Part shown: positions 19,196 to 26,640 of the stretch, one piece after another
How the letters are laid out: every line of letters begins with the position of its first letter
Position numbering within the stretch: position 1 is the first letter of the stretch
The notes under the pieces: model-generated
Told to the model about the DNA's origin: nothing
The model's input: only the letters and a program-made list of their open reading frames with translations
Database searches by the model: none
NCBI RefSeq assembly: GCF_900169785.1
Contig: NZ_FWER01000002.1
Coordinates: 136,225 to 200,224 of the forward strand
Direction of reading: 5' to 3'
Length of the DNA stretch: 64,000 nucleotides
Source of the DNA: Rhizobium sullae
GTDB lineage: Bacteria > Pseudomonadota > Alphaproteobacteria > Rhizobiales > Rhizobiaceae
Made by a program: the position numbers and the translations under genes

Positions 19196-20223
19196 GGTGC
19201 TCTCGAACCGGTCTCGAAGAGGCGAAGATAGGCGTTGGTGATCGCCTCTTCGGAAAAGCGCTCGCGAAGCGTCCGCCATCCGCCGTCCTTGAGATGCTCG
19301 CGCAGCGCAGGATCGTCGCGCAGGCGCATGATGGCCTTCGCCAACCCATCGACGTCGCCGCAATCGGTCATAACGGCATCTTCGCCGTCGGTCATCACCC
19401 ATGAAGGACCTTCGGCGCGCGATGAGATCGTCGGTTTTCCCGCGCCCCACCCTTCGAGGCAGACATTCCCCAAAGGCTCATGCAGCGATGTGATCGCAAA
19501 GGCATCGGCAGCCGCGAGATAGGGATAAGCGTTGGTCTGCCAACCGGCAAAACGGACCCGGTCGCGCAAACCCAGCTGATCGGTGAGGGCTTCCAGGTTT
19601 TCCCGTTCCGGCCCGTCCCCGAGGAGCCAAAGATGGGTATTCTCGACCTTCGCCATAGCCCGAATGATCACGTCGAAGCCCTTGCGCTTGACGAAGCGGC
19701 CCATCGCCATGACAACAAATGCGTTCTCCGGCGTCTGCAGGGCATCCCGGGAAATCGGCGCGCTCGGCGTGGAACGCGTAAAGTTGGCTATAACCTCGAC
19801 GCCGCCCGTCCAGCCGAATTCCCGCACCTTGGCGGCAATATCCGGCGTGATGCAGACGAGGGTTTGTGAATTCGTGTAGTAGCCTAAATGTTCAGGGTAA
19901 TCCCCAAGGCGGGAAATACGCCGGGCCTTGTTGTAGTTCGGCATGAAGCGGCTCGCGCGCAGCTGCCAGGTCATGATCACGTCAGGTTGGAATTCTTTCA
20001 GGATGCCGCGCATGCGAGCAGACAGGACGAAACGTGACAGCGATATCCTGCGGAAGATTCCTTCGTAGACCGTGCCGCAACTTTCGACATCCTTCTTCCA
20101 GCTCCGGTCCGGACGAATGAGCATCCGCTGCTCCACGCCCCGGTCGGAGAGAGCGTTCACGAGATTGACGAAGAAGCGCTCGGCTCCCCCCTCTTTGCCA
20201 AAATGGATATGCATGACCTTCAT
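19192..20223 (-). CDS. Glycosyltransferase family 4, tandem paralogue 2
   Basis: 343 aa. It opens MKVMHIHFGKEGGAERFFVNLVNAL and shows GT4 motifs 'VMAMGRFVKRKGFDVIIRAM', 'LLGDGPERENLEALTDQLGL' and 'DAFAITSLHEPLGNVCLEGWGAGKPTISSRAEGPSWVM'. It is the upstream member of the tandem pair and lies 15 bp after the GT2 gene, so the three minus-strand glycosyltransferases form an operon. The near-identical N-termini suggest the same acceptor class with divergent donor specificity. No signal or membrane segment is visible, consistent with a cytoplasmic-face enzyme acting on lipid-linked core. Confidence 0.88.
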   Translation of the reverse strand: MKVMHIHFGKEGGAERFFVNLVNALSDRGVEQRMLIRPDRSWKKDVESCGTVYEGIFRRISLSRFVLSARMRGILKEFQPDVIMTWQLRASRFMPNYNKARRISRLGDYPEHLGYYTNSQTLVCITPDIAAKVREFGWTGGVEVIANFTRSTPSAPISRDALQTPENAFVVMAMGRFVKRKGFDVIIRAMAKVENTHLWLLGDGPERENLEALTDQLGLRDRVRFAGWQTNAYPYLAAADAFAITSLHEPLGNVCLEGWGAGKPTISSRAEGPSWVMTDGEDAVMTDCGDVDGLAKAIMRLRDDPALREHLKDGGWRTLRERFSEEAITNAYLRLFETGSRAP

Positions 20224-20238
20224 GAGCGGTTCCCGACC

Positions 20239-21045
20239 CTATCGTTGTTTCGCGTCGTCGATATTCGGACGCCGCTTCAGCGCTTGCCGTTGGTAGATCT
20301 TCGCCTGCGTGAGAAACGCATAAACAGCTCCCGTCATCGCCTCTATGAAGCCTGACGCACCGCAGCGCCACAGGCCGTTTTTGAAATAGAGACGGAGAAA
20401 ATAGAGCGGAGGGCTGAAGACAAGGCCGGAAAACCGCGCTGTCCTGCCGGCTGCGACCTGCTGGTCCGCCTTCAGTGTCGAATACTTGTTTTCCTTGAGA
20501 ATTTGCTCGTCAATGATCAGCGGGCGGTAGTGAAGCAGACTGCCGCTCTTTGCCTTTTCCACCCGCCCGTCGGGCACGATGCCCTCATGCACGGCCTGGC
20601 CTAGGTCGTAGCCGCCCCTGCCCTTGCGGATAAGGCGGAGGTTCTTGCGTTCAAGCACATTTTCCGGCGTGTAGCCATAGCCGATCAGGTAAGGCCGCCG
20701 CGCCACACGCCAGCCGACGATCTCTTCCGGCCCTGCGATCAATTCCGGCAGCAGCTTGCGCAACGGTGCATCAAGCCGCTCGTCGGAATCGATGTTGAAG
20801 CACCACGGCTGGCTGCATTGCTCCAGCGCGAACTGCTTCTGCCCGGCATAGCCATGCCATGCCTCATGAAACAGCGTGATCGGCCAGCCCTTGTCGATAT
20901 AGGACTGCACGAGCCCAACTGTCCCGTCCGTTGATCCGGAGTCGACGATGACGATCTCCGAAAATTCGGCCAGTGACTCTATACACCCACCCAGGAACTG
21001 CTCTTCGTTCTGGCAGATAATAAAGGCGGAGATCGGCAGCTTCAA
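20239..21045 (-). CDS. WaaE/KdtX-like GT2 glycosyltransferase
   Basis: About 268 aa, a GT-A family 2 enzyme. The N-terminus KLPISAFIICQNEEQFLGGCIESL and 'EIVIVDSGSTDGT' form the nucleotide-binding strand, and 'CFNIDSDERLD' is the metal-binding DxD (here DSDE). The C-terminal 'FSPPLYFLRLYFKNGLWRCGASGFIEAMTGAVYAF' is typical of the WaaE/LgtF family, which adds beta-glucose to inner-core heptose or a similar residue. Rhizobial cores lack heptose, so the acceptor differs. Start: TTG 21045 with GGGGA 8 nt upstream is favoured over TTG 21060. Confidence 0.83.
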   Translation of the reverse strand: MKLPISAFIICQNEEQFLGGCIESLAEFSEIVIVDSGSTDGTVGLVQSYIDKGWPITLFHEAWHGYAGQKQFALEQCSQPWCFNIDSDERLDAPLRKLLPELIAGPEEIVGWRVARRPYLIGYGYTPENVLERKNLRLIRKGRGGYDLGQAVHEGIVPDGRVEKAKSGSLLHYRPLIIDEQILKENKYSTLKADQQVAAGRTARFSGLVFSPPLYFLRLYFKNGLWRCGASGFIEAMTGAVYAFLTQAKIYQRQALKRRPNIDDAKQR

Positions 21046-21126
21046 AAGAGTAGTCCCCAAAAGAAAGAATGTGCAGTTCGCCCCTATGGCTCCTGTTGTC
21101 GTGGCTGCTAGGCGCCGGCGAGCAAG

Positions 21127-21861
21127 CTATTTTGACAACCAAGCCGAAGCATCATCGACAACGACTTTCTCAATTCCCATTCTGTCTCGCCAAACTCGGC
21201 CGGTATCCTCGGCGACACAATACCCGGACTTTCCGACATACAGCCGATTCCGAAATTTGGAGACATATTGCATCAGTTGCGGGTTTCGCAGTGAACGAAC
21301 CTGCTTCTCCGGATCGAGGGTCTCGTCCAGCAGTTTGCCCCAACCGCGCGCGAAGTCTCCCCGAAGAAAAGCAGGACTCGTCGTGAAGTTCGGATACTTG
21401 AGCCTTATCGGAAGGTCGAATCCCAGAAATCGGTAATTCTTTCTGGCGTAATGGAACATCCCCCGGCGCTCAACGCTCCAGTTCTTTTCCTTCGTCATCA
21501 GCGAGACCTGAGAGACGCTTTTCTCCCCAAAAAGGTCCAAAATTCCAGCCGGAATCTCCTCCAGAAGCTCCCAATCATCCTCCATGTGAAAAACGAAATC
21601 TGCTTCACTGTTCAGCCAGAGGCGTTTCACGGCAGCCGCAAAGCCCGGCACAGGCGGTGCATAGACGATCGCTTGCGGATAGAAGCTTTTCAGCACCTCG
21701 ATGCAGTTGCGCTCATCTTCTTCATCGCCCCATAGCTTATCGACATTCATCGAAACGCGCGAAAAGCTGAAGTTCTTGAACATTTTCTCGTTGAAGCTTT
21801 GAAGCGTTGCGCGAAGCAACTCGGGCCGGCGCGTCGCTACGATGGTCAACTCTATGCTCAC
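21127..21861 (-). CDS. GT-A-fold glycosyltransferase-like protein
   Basis: 244 aa. The N-terminus SIELTIVATRRPELLRATLQSF resembles a GT2 nucleotide-binding strand, and 'ADFVFHMEDDWEL' (about residues 90-105) supplies an EDD motif like the metal-binding site of GT-A enzymes. The rest ('SQVSLMTKEKNW', 'PNFTTSPAFLRGDF') is typical of small hypothetical glycosyltransferases in polysaccharide loci. GTG 21861 is chosen because AGGAG sits 7 nt upstream; extension to 21915 has no such support. Base composition is noticeably more AT-rich than the flanks, which fits horizontal exchange of surface-sugar genes. Confidence 0.72.
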   Translation of the reverse strand: MSIELTIVATRRPELLRATLQSFNEKMFKNFSFSRVSMNVDKLWGDEEDERNCIEVLKSFYPQAIVYAPPVPGFAAAVKRLWLNSEADFVFHMEDDWELLEEIPAGILDLFGEKSVSQVSLMTKEKNWSVERRGMFHYARKNYRFLGFDLPIRLKYPNFTTSPAFLRGDFARGWGKLLDETLDPEKQVRSLRNPQLMQYVSKFRNRLYVGKSGYCVAEDTGRVWRDRMGIEKVVVDDASAWLSK

Positions 21862-21904
21862 AAAAATCTCCTGATTATCGGCACTGCCCGAACCGGGATC
21901 ATTG

Positions 21905-22372
21905 TCAAACCTCAACCAGCCCCAGCCTCTTCACTTGCCGGATCGTCAGCATCGTGCGCACCGTGTCGACATGCTCGTTGGCGGTCAGTACTTCGATGAC
22001 GAAATCCTGGAAGCGAGTCAGGTTTTCTGCGACGCAATGCAGCAGAAAATCGCTGTCGCCGGAGACCATCCAGGCCTGGCGCACCAGCGGCCAGTTTGAA
22101 GTGGCGGCGGCAAAGGCCTTGAGGTTGGTTTCGGATTGATGCTTGAGGCCGACCATGCAGAAGGCGACGAGGTCGAAGCCGAGCTTCGGACTGTTCAGCA
22201 TCGCATGATAGCCCTCAATCACCCCGGCCTCTTCGAGCTTACGGACACGCCGCAGACAGGGCGGAGCCGAAATGCCCACGCGGTCGGCGAGCTCCACGTT
22301 CGTCATCCGGCCGTTGGCCTGGAGTTCCCGCAAGATCTTTATGTCGATGACGTCGAGTTCGGCGCGAACCAC
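21905..22372 (-). CDS. Lrp/AsnC family transcriptional regulator
   Basis: 155 aa, the family length. The helix-turn-helix (DIKILRELQANGRMTNVELADRVGISAPPCLRRVRKLEEAG) is followed by the RAM effector domain ('DFLLHCVAENLTRFQDFVIEVLTANEHVDTVRTMLTIRQVK'). GTG 22372 has an AAAGG at suitable distance and gives the standard N-terminus; the frame is open 87 codons further but that extension reaches the opposite promoter. It is divergent from trxB with about 230 bp between, so it may autoregulate and touch trxB expression. The ligand is unknown. Confidence 0.88.
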   Translation of the reverse strand: MVRAELDVIDIKILRELQANGRMTNVELADRVGISAPPCLRRVRKLEEAGVIEGYHAMLNSPKLGFDLVAFCMVGLKHQSETNLKAFAAATSNWPLVRQAWMVSGDSDFLLHCVAENLTRFQDFVIEVLTANEHVDTVRTMLTIRQVKRLGLVEV

Positions 22373-22601
22373 CGCATTGCCTTTCTTTAATTTTCCGGAG
22401 GCAGCTTCTATATAAAGCGGCGGAATACGCAAGAATCTTTCGCCCGCATGACCGAATCTTACACAGGCGGGCGCAATGCCTTGTTGGTAATGCAAGGCTG
22501 CCCTTGAATAATAGCATTGGTCGTTCATAAATGGCTGAGGATCGCGATACGGCCGCATTCGCTCTTTAGCCGACGCCTCCCGCCAATCGAAAGGAAATGA
22601 C

Positions 22602-23576
22602 ATGTCCGCCCGCCATACCAAGGTGCTCATCATCGGCTCCGGTCCCGCCGGCTATACCGCCGCCGTCTATGCGGCGCGTGCGATGCTGAAGCCGGTTCTG
22701 ATTGCCGGGATGGAGCAAGGCGGGCAGCTAATGATCACGACGGATGTCGAAAACTATCCGGGCTTTGCCGATCCGATCCAGGGCCCGTGGCTGATGGACC
22801 AGATGCTGCAGCAGGCCAAGCATGTCGGCGCCGAGATCGTCAGCGACATCGTCACCGAAGTCGAGATGAACCAGCGCCCCTTCGTGGCCCGCACAGACAG
22901 CGGCCAGGTCTGGACCGCCGATACGCTGATCATCGCGACGGGCGCCAAGGCGAAGTGGCTCGGCATCGAAAGCGAACAGCATTTCCAAGGCTTCGGCGTT
23001 TCTGCCTGCGCCACCTGCGACGGCTTCTTCTATCGCAACAAGGACGTCATCGTCGTTGGCGGCGGCAACAGCGCCGTCGAAGAAGCGCTTTATCTTTCCA
23101 ACATCGCGAAGTCGGTGACGGTCGTGCATCGCCGCGATGCATTCCGCGCCGAAAAGATCCTGCAGGAGCGCCTGTTCTCGAAGGAGAACGTGAAGGTTCT
23201 CTGGAACACCGAAGTCGCCGAAATCACCGGCACGCCGGCCAAGCCGCCGATGCCGCCATCGGTTACCGGCGCGCGGCTGCGCGATACCCGCACCGGCGCC
23301 GTCAGCGACGTTGCCATCCACGGGGTCTTCGTGGCGATTGGCCATGCGCCGGCAACTGAACTTTTCAAGGGCAAGCTCAAGCTCAAGGACAACGGCTATC
23401 TCTGGACCGCTCCGGATTCCACCGCGACCAGCATAGACGGGGTTTATGCTGCGGGCGACGTGACGGACGATACCTTCCGGCAGGCGGTCACCGCCGCCGG
23501 CCTGGGATGCATGGCTGCCCTCGAAGCCGAACGTTATCTGACGGGCCACATGCCCGTCGCCGTGGCCGCGGAGTAA
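22602..23576 (+). CDS. trxB: Thioredoxin-disulfide reductase
   Basis: 324 aa flavoprotein that passes electrons from NADPH to thioredoxin. FAD-binding GSGPAG is at residues 12-17, the redox-active CATC at residues 136-139 (SACATCDGFF) and the NADPH site at 'VVGGGNSAVEEAL'. The C-terminal FAD motif 'GVYAAGDVTDDTFRQAVTAAGLG' is intact. It is followed 23 bp later by lsrB; the trxB-lsrB order is known from Sinorhizobium, where the LysR is redox-responsive. Confidence 0.96.
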   Translation: MSARHTKVLIIGSGPAGYTAAVYAARAMLKPVLIAGMEQGGQLMITTDVENYPGFADPIQGPWLMDQMLQQAKHVGAEIVSDIVTEVEMNQRPFVARTDSGQVWTADTLIIATGAKAKWLGIESEQHFQGFGVSACATCDGFFYRNKDVIVVGGGNSAVEEALYLSNIAKSVTVVHRRDAFRAEKILQERLFSKENVKVLWNTEVAEITGTPAKPPMPPSVTGARLRDTRTGAVSDVAIHGVFVAIGHAPATELFKGKLKLKDNGYLWTAPDSTATSIDGVYAAGDVTDDTFRQAVTAAGLGCMAALEAERYLTGHMPVAVAAE

Positions 23577-23599
23577 GATCGGCTATGAGGGGTGGGGGA

Positions 23600-24496
23600 A
23601 TGCCATTGGATTGGGACAAGCTGCGTATCTTTCACGCAGCTGCCGAGGCCGGATCGTTCACGCATGCGGCCGACAAGCTGCATCTCTCCCAGTCCGCGAT
23701 CAGCCGCCAGGTCAGCGCGCTGGAGCAGGACGTCGGCACCAAGCTCTTCCACCGCCATGCCCGCGGCCTGATCCTGACGGAACAGGGCGAACTGCTCTAT
23801 CGCACCGCTCATGACGTGCTGCTGAAGCTCGAGACGGTGAAGATGCAGCTCACCGAGACGACGGAAACGCCATCCGGAAAGCTGCGCGTGACGACCACCG
23901 TCGGTCTCGGCCAGGGCTGGCTGACGGACAAGATCCAGGAGTTCATGCAGCTCTATCCGGACGTCCAGATCCAACTCATTCTCGACAACGAGGAATTGGA
24001 CGTGAACATGCGCCACGCGGATTGCGCCATCCGCCTGCGCCAGCCGCAGCAGTCCGATCTCATTCAGCGCAAACTCTTCACCGTGCATATGCACGTCTAT
24101 GCGGCCCCTTCCTATATCAACCGCTACGGCGAGCCTCAGTCGGTCGAGGATCTGGACAGTCACCGCATCATCACCTTCGGTGAACCCGCCCCCAGCTATC
24201 TTCTCGATGTGAACTGGCTGGAGATCGCCGGGCGCTCGTCTGACAACAAGCGGATTCCGCATCTCCAGATCAACAGCCAGACCTCGATCAAGCGCGCCTG
24301 CCTGCTTGGCATCGGCGTCGCCTGCATGCCGGATTACATCGTCGGACGCGACCCCGGCCTCATCCAGCTCGCGATCAACGCCGACGTACCCTCCTTCGAC
24401 ACCTATTTCTGCTATCCTGACGAAATCAAGAATGCCGCAAAGCTGAAGGCATTCCGCGATTTCATCGTCAGCAAGGCGAGAAACTGGAACTTCTGA
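23600..24496 (+). CDS. lsrB: LysR regulator LsrB/VtlR
   Basis: 298 aa. The N-terminus PLDWDKLRIFHAAAEAGSFTHAADKLHLSQSAISRQVSALEQDVGTKLFHRHARGL is a LysR winged helix, followed by the effector domain. In Sinorhizobium the homologue (LsrB) follows trxB, is required for symbiosis and oxidative stress and drives AbcR sRNA; in Brucella and Agrobacterium it is VtlR. Cysteines are at residues 142, 234, 242 and 271, candidates for the redox switch described for LsrB. ATG 23600 follows GAGGGGTGGGGGA. The twin AbcR genes directly downstream are its expected targets. Confidence 0.88.
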   Translation: MPLDWDKLRIFHAAAEAGSFTHAADKLHLSQSAISRQVSALEQDVGTKLFHRHARGLILTEQGELLYRTAHDVLLKLETVKMQLTETTETPSGKLRVTTTVGLGQGWLTDKIQEFMQLYPDVQIQLILDNEELDVNMRHADCAIRLRQPQQSDLIQRKLFTVHMHVYAAPSYINRYGEPQSVEDLDSHRIITFGEPAPSYLLDVNWLEIAGRSSDNKRIPHLQINSQTSIKRACLLGIGVACMPDYIVGRDPGLIQLAINADVPSFDTYFCYPDEIKNAAKLKAFRDFIVSKARNWNF

Positions 24497-24546
24497 TTTC
24501 CCGTTTTTGTTCACTAAAATGCCGACCATGCAACCAACGCATGACT

Positions 24547-24593
24547 GGCATGCACAAAAGAGGGTTGCCGTTTGCTCAATTAAACACCATATC
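24547..24593 (+). promoter_or_regulatory. AbcR1 promoter with candidate LsrB site
   Basis: -35 TTGCCG (24565-24570) and -10 CATATC (24588-24593) have a 17-nt spacer. The element GGCATGCACAAAA (24547-24559) begins 41 bp before the -10 box, in the position of an activator site. The second sRNA promoter carries the same element at the same distance. Confidence 0.65.
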
Positions 24594-24599
24594 GCACTC

Positions 24600-24715
24600 A
24601 GCTGATGCACATGGTGGCTTTTCCTCCCAGTTCCACCGCATTGGCTGTTCCCCTCTGGAGGTTTTTGACCTTCACACCTTAAAGGGCCCCGAGCTTTCGG
24701 TGGCCCTCTTTTTTT
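24600..24715 (+). ncRNA. abcR1: AbcR1-type trans-acting small RNA (alpha-r15 family)
   Basis: About 116 nt by promoter-to-terminator prediction. The single-stranded motif CCTCCCAG near 24623 is the anti-Shine-Dalgarno region by which AbcR sRNAs repress ABC-transporter mRNAs, usually with Hfq. The conserved block CTGTTCCCCTCTGG follows, then a Rho-independent terminator (AGGGCC at 24683-24688 pairing with GGCCCT at 24702-24707 around a nested CCGA/TCGG stem, then a T tract to 24715). Location between lsrB and an arsR gene matches the tandem AbcR1/AbcR2 locus of Sinorhizobium meliloti. Which copy is orthologous to AbcR1 is not determined. Confidence 0.85.
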
Positions 24716-24760
24716 GCCCATAATCGCTGCATTGCAGCATAATTTGTGCAGCGCATGGCA

Positions 24761-24807
24761 GGCATGCATAAAAATGCATTGAAAGATGCCCAGTAAAGCA
24801 CCATATC
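24761..24807 (+). promoter_or_regulatory. AbcR2 promoter with candidate LsrB site
   Basis: -35 TTGAAA (24779-24784), 17-nt spacer, -10 CATATC (24802-24807). GGCATGCATAAAA (24761-24773) again begins exactly 41 bp before the -10 box; here it overlaps a further TGCAT/ATGCA symmetry. Confidence 0.65.
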
Positions 24808-24813
24808 GCCTAT

Positions 24814-24929
24814 AGCTGATGCACTTCGGTGGTTTCTCTCCCAGTGCCACCGCATTAGCTGTTCCCCTCTGGAGGTTTTTGACCTTCACACCTTAAAGGG
24901 CCCCGAGCTTTCGGCGGCCCTCTTTTTTT
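24814..24929 (+). ncRNA. abcR2: AbcR2-type small RNA, tandem copy
   Basis: This is a second copy of the sRNA, 214 bp downstream of the first. The 3' half, from CTGTTCCCCTCTGG through the terminator, is identical apart from one loop-side base, and the 5' part has diverged (CTCTCCCAG instead of TCCTCCCAG), so target sets probably overlap but differ. Terminator: AGGGCC/GGCCCT stem and T7 ending at 24929. It reads toward arsR, whose start is 115 bp further on. Confidence 0.85.
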
Positions 24930-25043
24930 GCCGAAAATTTAGGCGCCAGTCAAAACTGCGCAGCTCACGCCCTCGTGATTTGCATATCGGAAATTGACGA
25001 TCCATGTATCGATAGAATTCGATTTATAGTTCGGTATTGGACG

Positions 25044-25337
25044 ATGGACAGAGACGAAATCCTGAAGGCGCTTTCGCACCCGAAGCGGGTGGAAATCCTC
25101 AACTGGCTGAAAAATCCGAACGAGCATTTTGCTTCCCAGGAGCATCCCTTGGAGATGGGCGTCTGTGCCAGCCAATTCGAACGCTGCGGCCTTTCGCAAT
25201 CGACCGTCTCCGCTCATCTTGCAACATTGAGCCGCGCCGGCCTGGTCACCACCAGGCGCGTCGGCCAATGGGTTTTCTACCGGCGCAACGAAGAAACGAT
25301 CGCTGCCTTCCTCAAGCAATTAAGCCAGGATCTGTGA
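25044..25337 (+). CDS. ArsR family regulator with cysteines near the recognition helix
   Basis: 97 aa winged helix-turn-helix: 'EILKALSHPKRVEILNWLK', recognition segment 'CGLSQSTVSAHLATLSRAGLVTTRRVGQWVFYRR'. Cys41 and Cys48 flank the start of the recognition region (CASQFERCGL), which could sense metals or electrophiles. It is followed 106 bp later by an old yellow enzyme gene on the same strand, so it likely regulates that enzyme. ATG 25044 is in the first good position after the upstream AT-rich promoter (TCGATA and TCGATT repeats near 25010-25025). The longer frame to 24975 reads back into the promoter. Confidence 0.87.
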   Translation: MDRDEILKALSHPKRVEILNWLKNPNEHFASQEHPLEMGVCASQFERCGLSQSTVSAHLATLSRAGLVTTRRVGQWVFYRRNEETIAAFLKQLSQDL

Positions 25338-25443
25338 TGGCCTGATCGGCCTCGGTGCCACTGCATTTTGCCAATCTCTCCGCCGGATCGAGTTGCCCCG
25401 CTCCGGCCGAGTGATCCTCCCGCCGAAACAAGAAAGGACTTCC

Positions 25444-26568
25444 ATGAACAAGCTTTTCGAACCCGCGCAGATTGGCGACATTGCCGTCAGGAACCGCATC
25501 GTCATGGCACCGCTGACGCGCAATCGTTCACCGGGCGCGATTCCGAACGATCTGAACGTCGAATACTACCGCCAGCGCGCGACGGCCGGCCTCATCATCA
25601 CAGAGGCAACTGCGATCACGCATCAGGGCCAAGGATACGCGGACGTTCCCGGCCTCTACAAGAAGGAAGCGCTCAACGGTTGGAAACGCGTGACAGATGC
25701 CGTGCACGCAGGCGGTGGCAAGATCGTCGTGCAGATGTGGCATGTTGGCCGCATCTCGCACACCACGCTGCAGCCGGACGGTGGCAAGCCGGTCTCCTCA
25801 ACCAGCCGCGTTGCCAAGGCCAAGACCTACCTCGTCAATGCGGACGGCACCGGCTCCTTTGCCAATACCTCCGAGCCGCGTGCGCTCGAGACATCGGAGA
25901 TCCCCGGCATCATCGAGGATTATCGCAAGGCCGCACGCGCGGCGATCGACGCAGGCTTCGATGGCGTCGAAATCCACGGTGCGAATGGCTATCTACTCGA
26001 CCAGTTCCTGCGCGACGGCGTCAACGACCGAACCGACCAGTATGGCGGCTCGATCGAAAACCGCGCCCGCTTTACGTTCGAAGTGGTCGACGCGGTGACC
26101 AAGGAAATCGGCGCAGGCCGCACGGCGATCCGCATCTCGCCGGTCACCCCCGCAGGCGACAGCTATGATTCCGATCCGCAGACGCTCTTTGCCTATGTCG
26201 TAGAGGGCCTCGCCAAATATGACCTCGCCTATGTCCACGTTATCGAGGGCCAGACGGGTGGCGAGCGCGATTACACGCAGGGCACAAATCCCCCCTTCGA
26301 TTACAAGGCTCTGCGCCAGACCTATGAAAAGGCCGGCGGCAAGGCGGGTTGGATGGTCAACAATGGTTACGACCGCGGCATGGCGATCGACGCCGCAGAA
26401 AGCGGTCGCGCCGATCTCGTCGCCTTCGGCAAGCCTTTTATCGCCAATCCGGATCTGGTCGAGCGCCTCAAGAAGAACCTGCCGCTCAACACGCCAGACC
26501 AGGCCACCTTCTACGGCGGCACCGCAAAGGGTTACATCGACTATCCGCTGCTCGAAAAGGTCGCCTGA
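25444..26568 (+). CDS. Old yellow enzyme family alkene reductase (NemA-like)
   Basis: 374 aa FMN-dependent TIM-barrel enzyme that reduces activated C=C bonds, N-ethylmaleimide and nitro compounds with NAD(P)H. The family N-terminus (KLFEPAQIGDIAVRNRIVMAPLTRNRS), the substrate-activating His/Asn pair in 'GVEIHGANGYLLDQFL' (about residue 180), and 'GGSIENRARF' are intact. ATG 25444 follows GAAAGGACTTCC. The upstream arsR is probably its regulator, analogous to the NemR-NemA pair. A hairpin terminator follows. Confidence 0.92.
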   Translation: MNKLFEPAQIGDIAVRNRIVMAPLTRNRSPGAIPNDLNVEYYRQRATAGLIITEATAITHQGQGYADVPGLYKKEALNGWKRVTDAVHAGGGKIVVQMWHVGRISHTTLQPDGGKPVSSTSRVAKAKTYLVNADGTGSFANTSEPRALETSEIPGIIEDYRKAARAAIDAGFDGVEIHGANGYLLDQFLRDGVNDRTDQYGGSIENRARFTFEVVDAVTKEIGAGRTAIRISPVTPAGDSYDSDPQTLFAYVVEGLAKYDLAYVHVIEGQTGGERDYTQGTNPPFDYKALRQTYEKAGGKAGWMVNNGYDRGMAIDAAESGRADLVAFGKPFIANPDLVERLKKNLPLNTPDQATFYGGTAKGYIDYPLLEKVA

Positions 26569-26586
26569 TCTCCAGCGTACCGGACG

Positions 26587-26615
26587 AAATCCCGCCTCAC
26601 GCGGGATTTCTTTTT
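26587..26615 (+). terminator. Rho-independent terminator after the old yellow enzyme gene
   Basis: AAATCCCGC (26587-26595) pairs with GCGGGATTT (26601-26609) over a CTCAC loop, followed by CTTTTT. Confidence 0.85.
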
Positions 26616-26640
26616 CGACTGCTGCCGTTAGGATGCGGCC

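Noticed and set aside
23534-24889. 451-codon minus-strand open frame
   Set aside because: Antisense to lsrB and running through both AbcR genes and their terminators.
24541-24929. Repeated block that could be a mobile or CRISPR-like repeat
   Set aside because: Only two copies, each with its own promoter and terminator in a known sRNA context.
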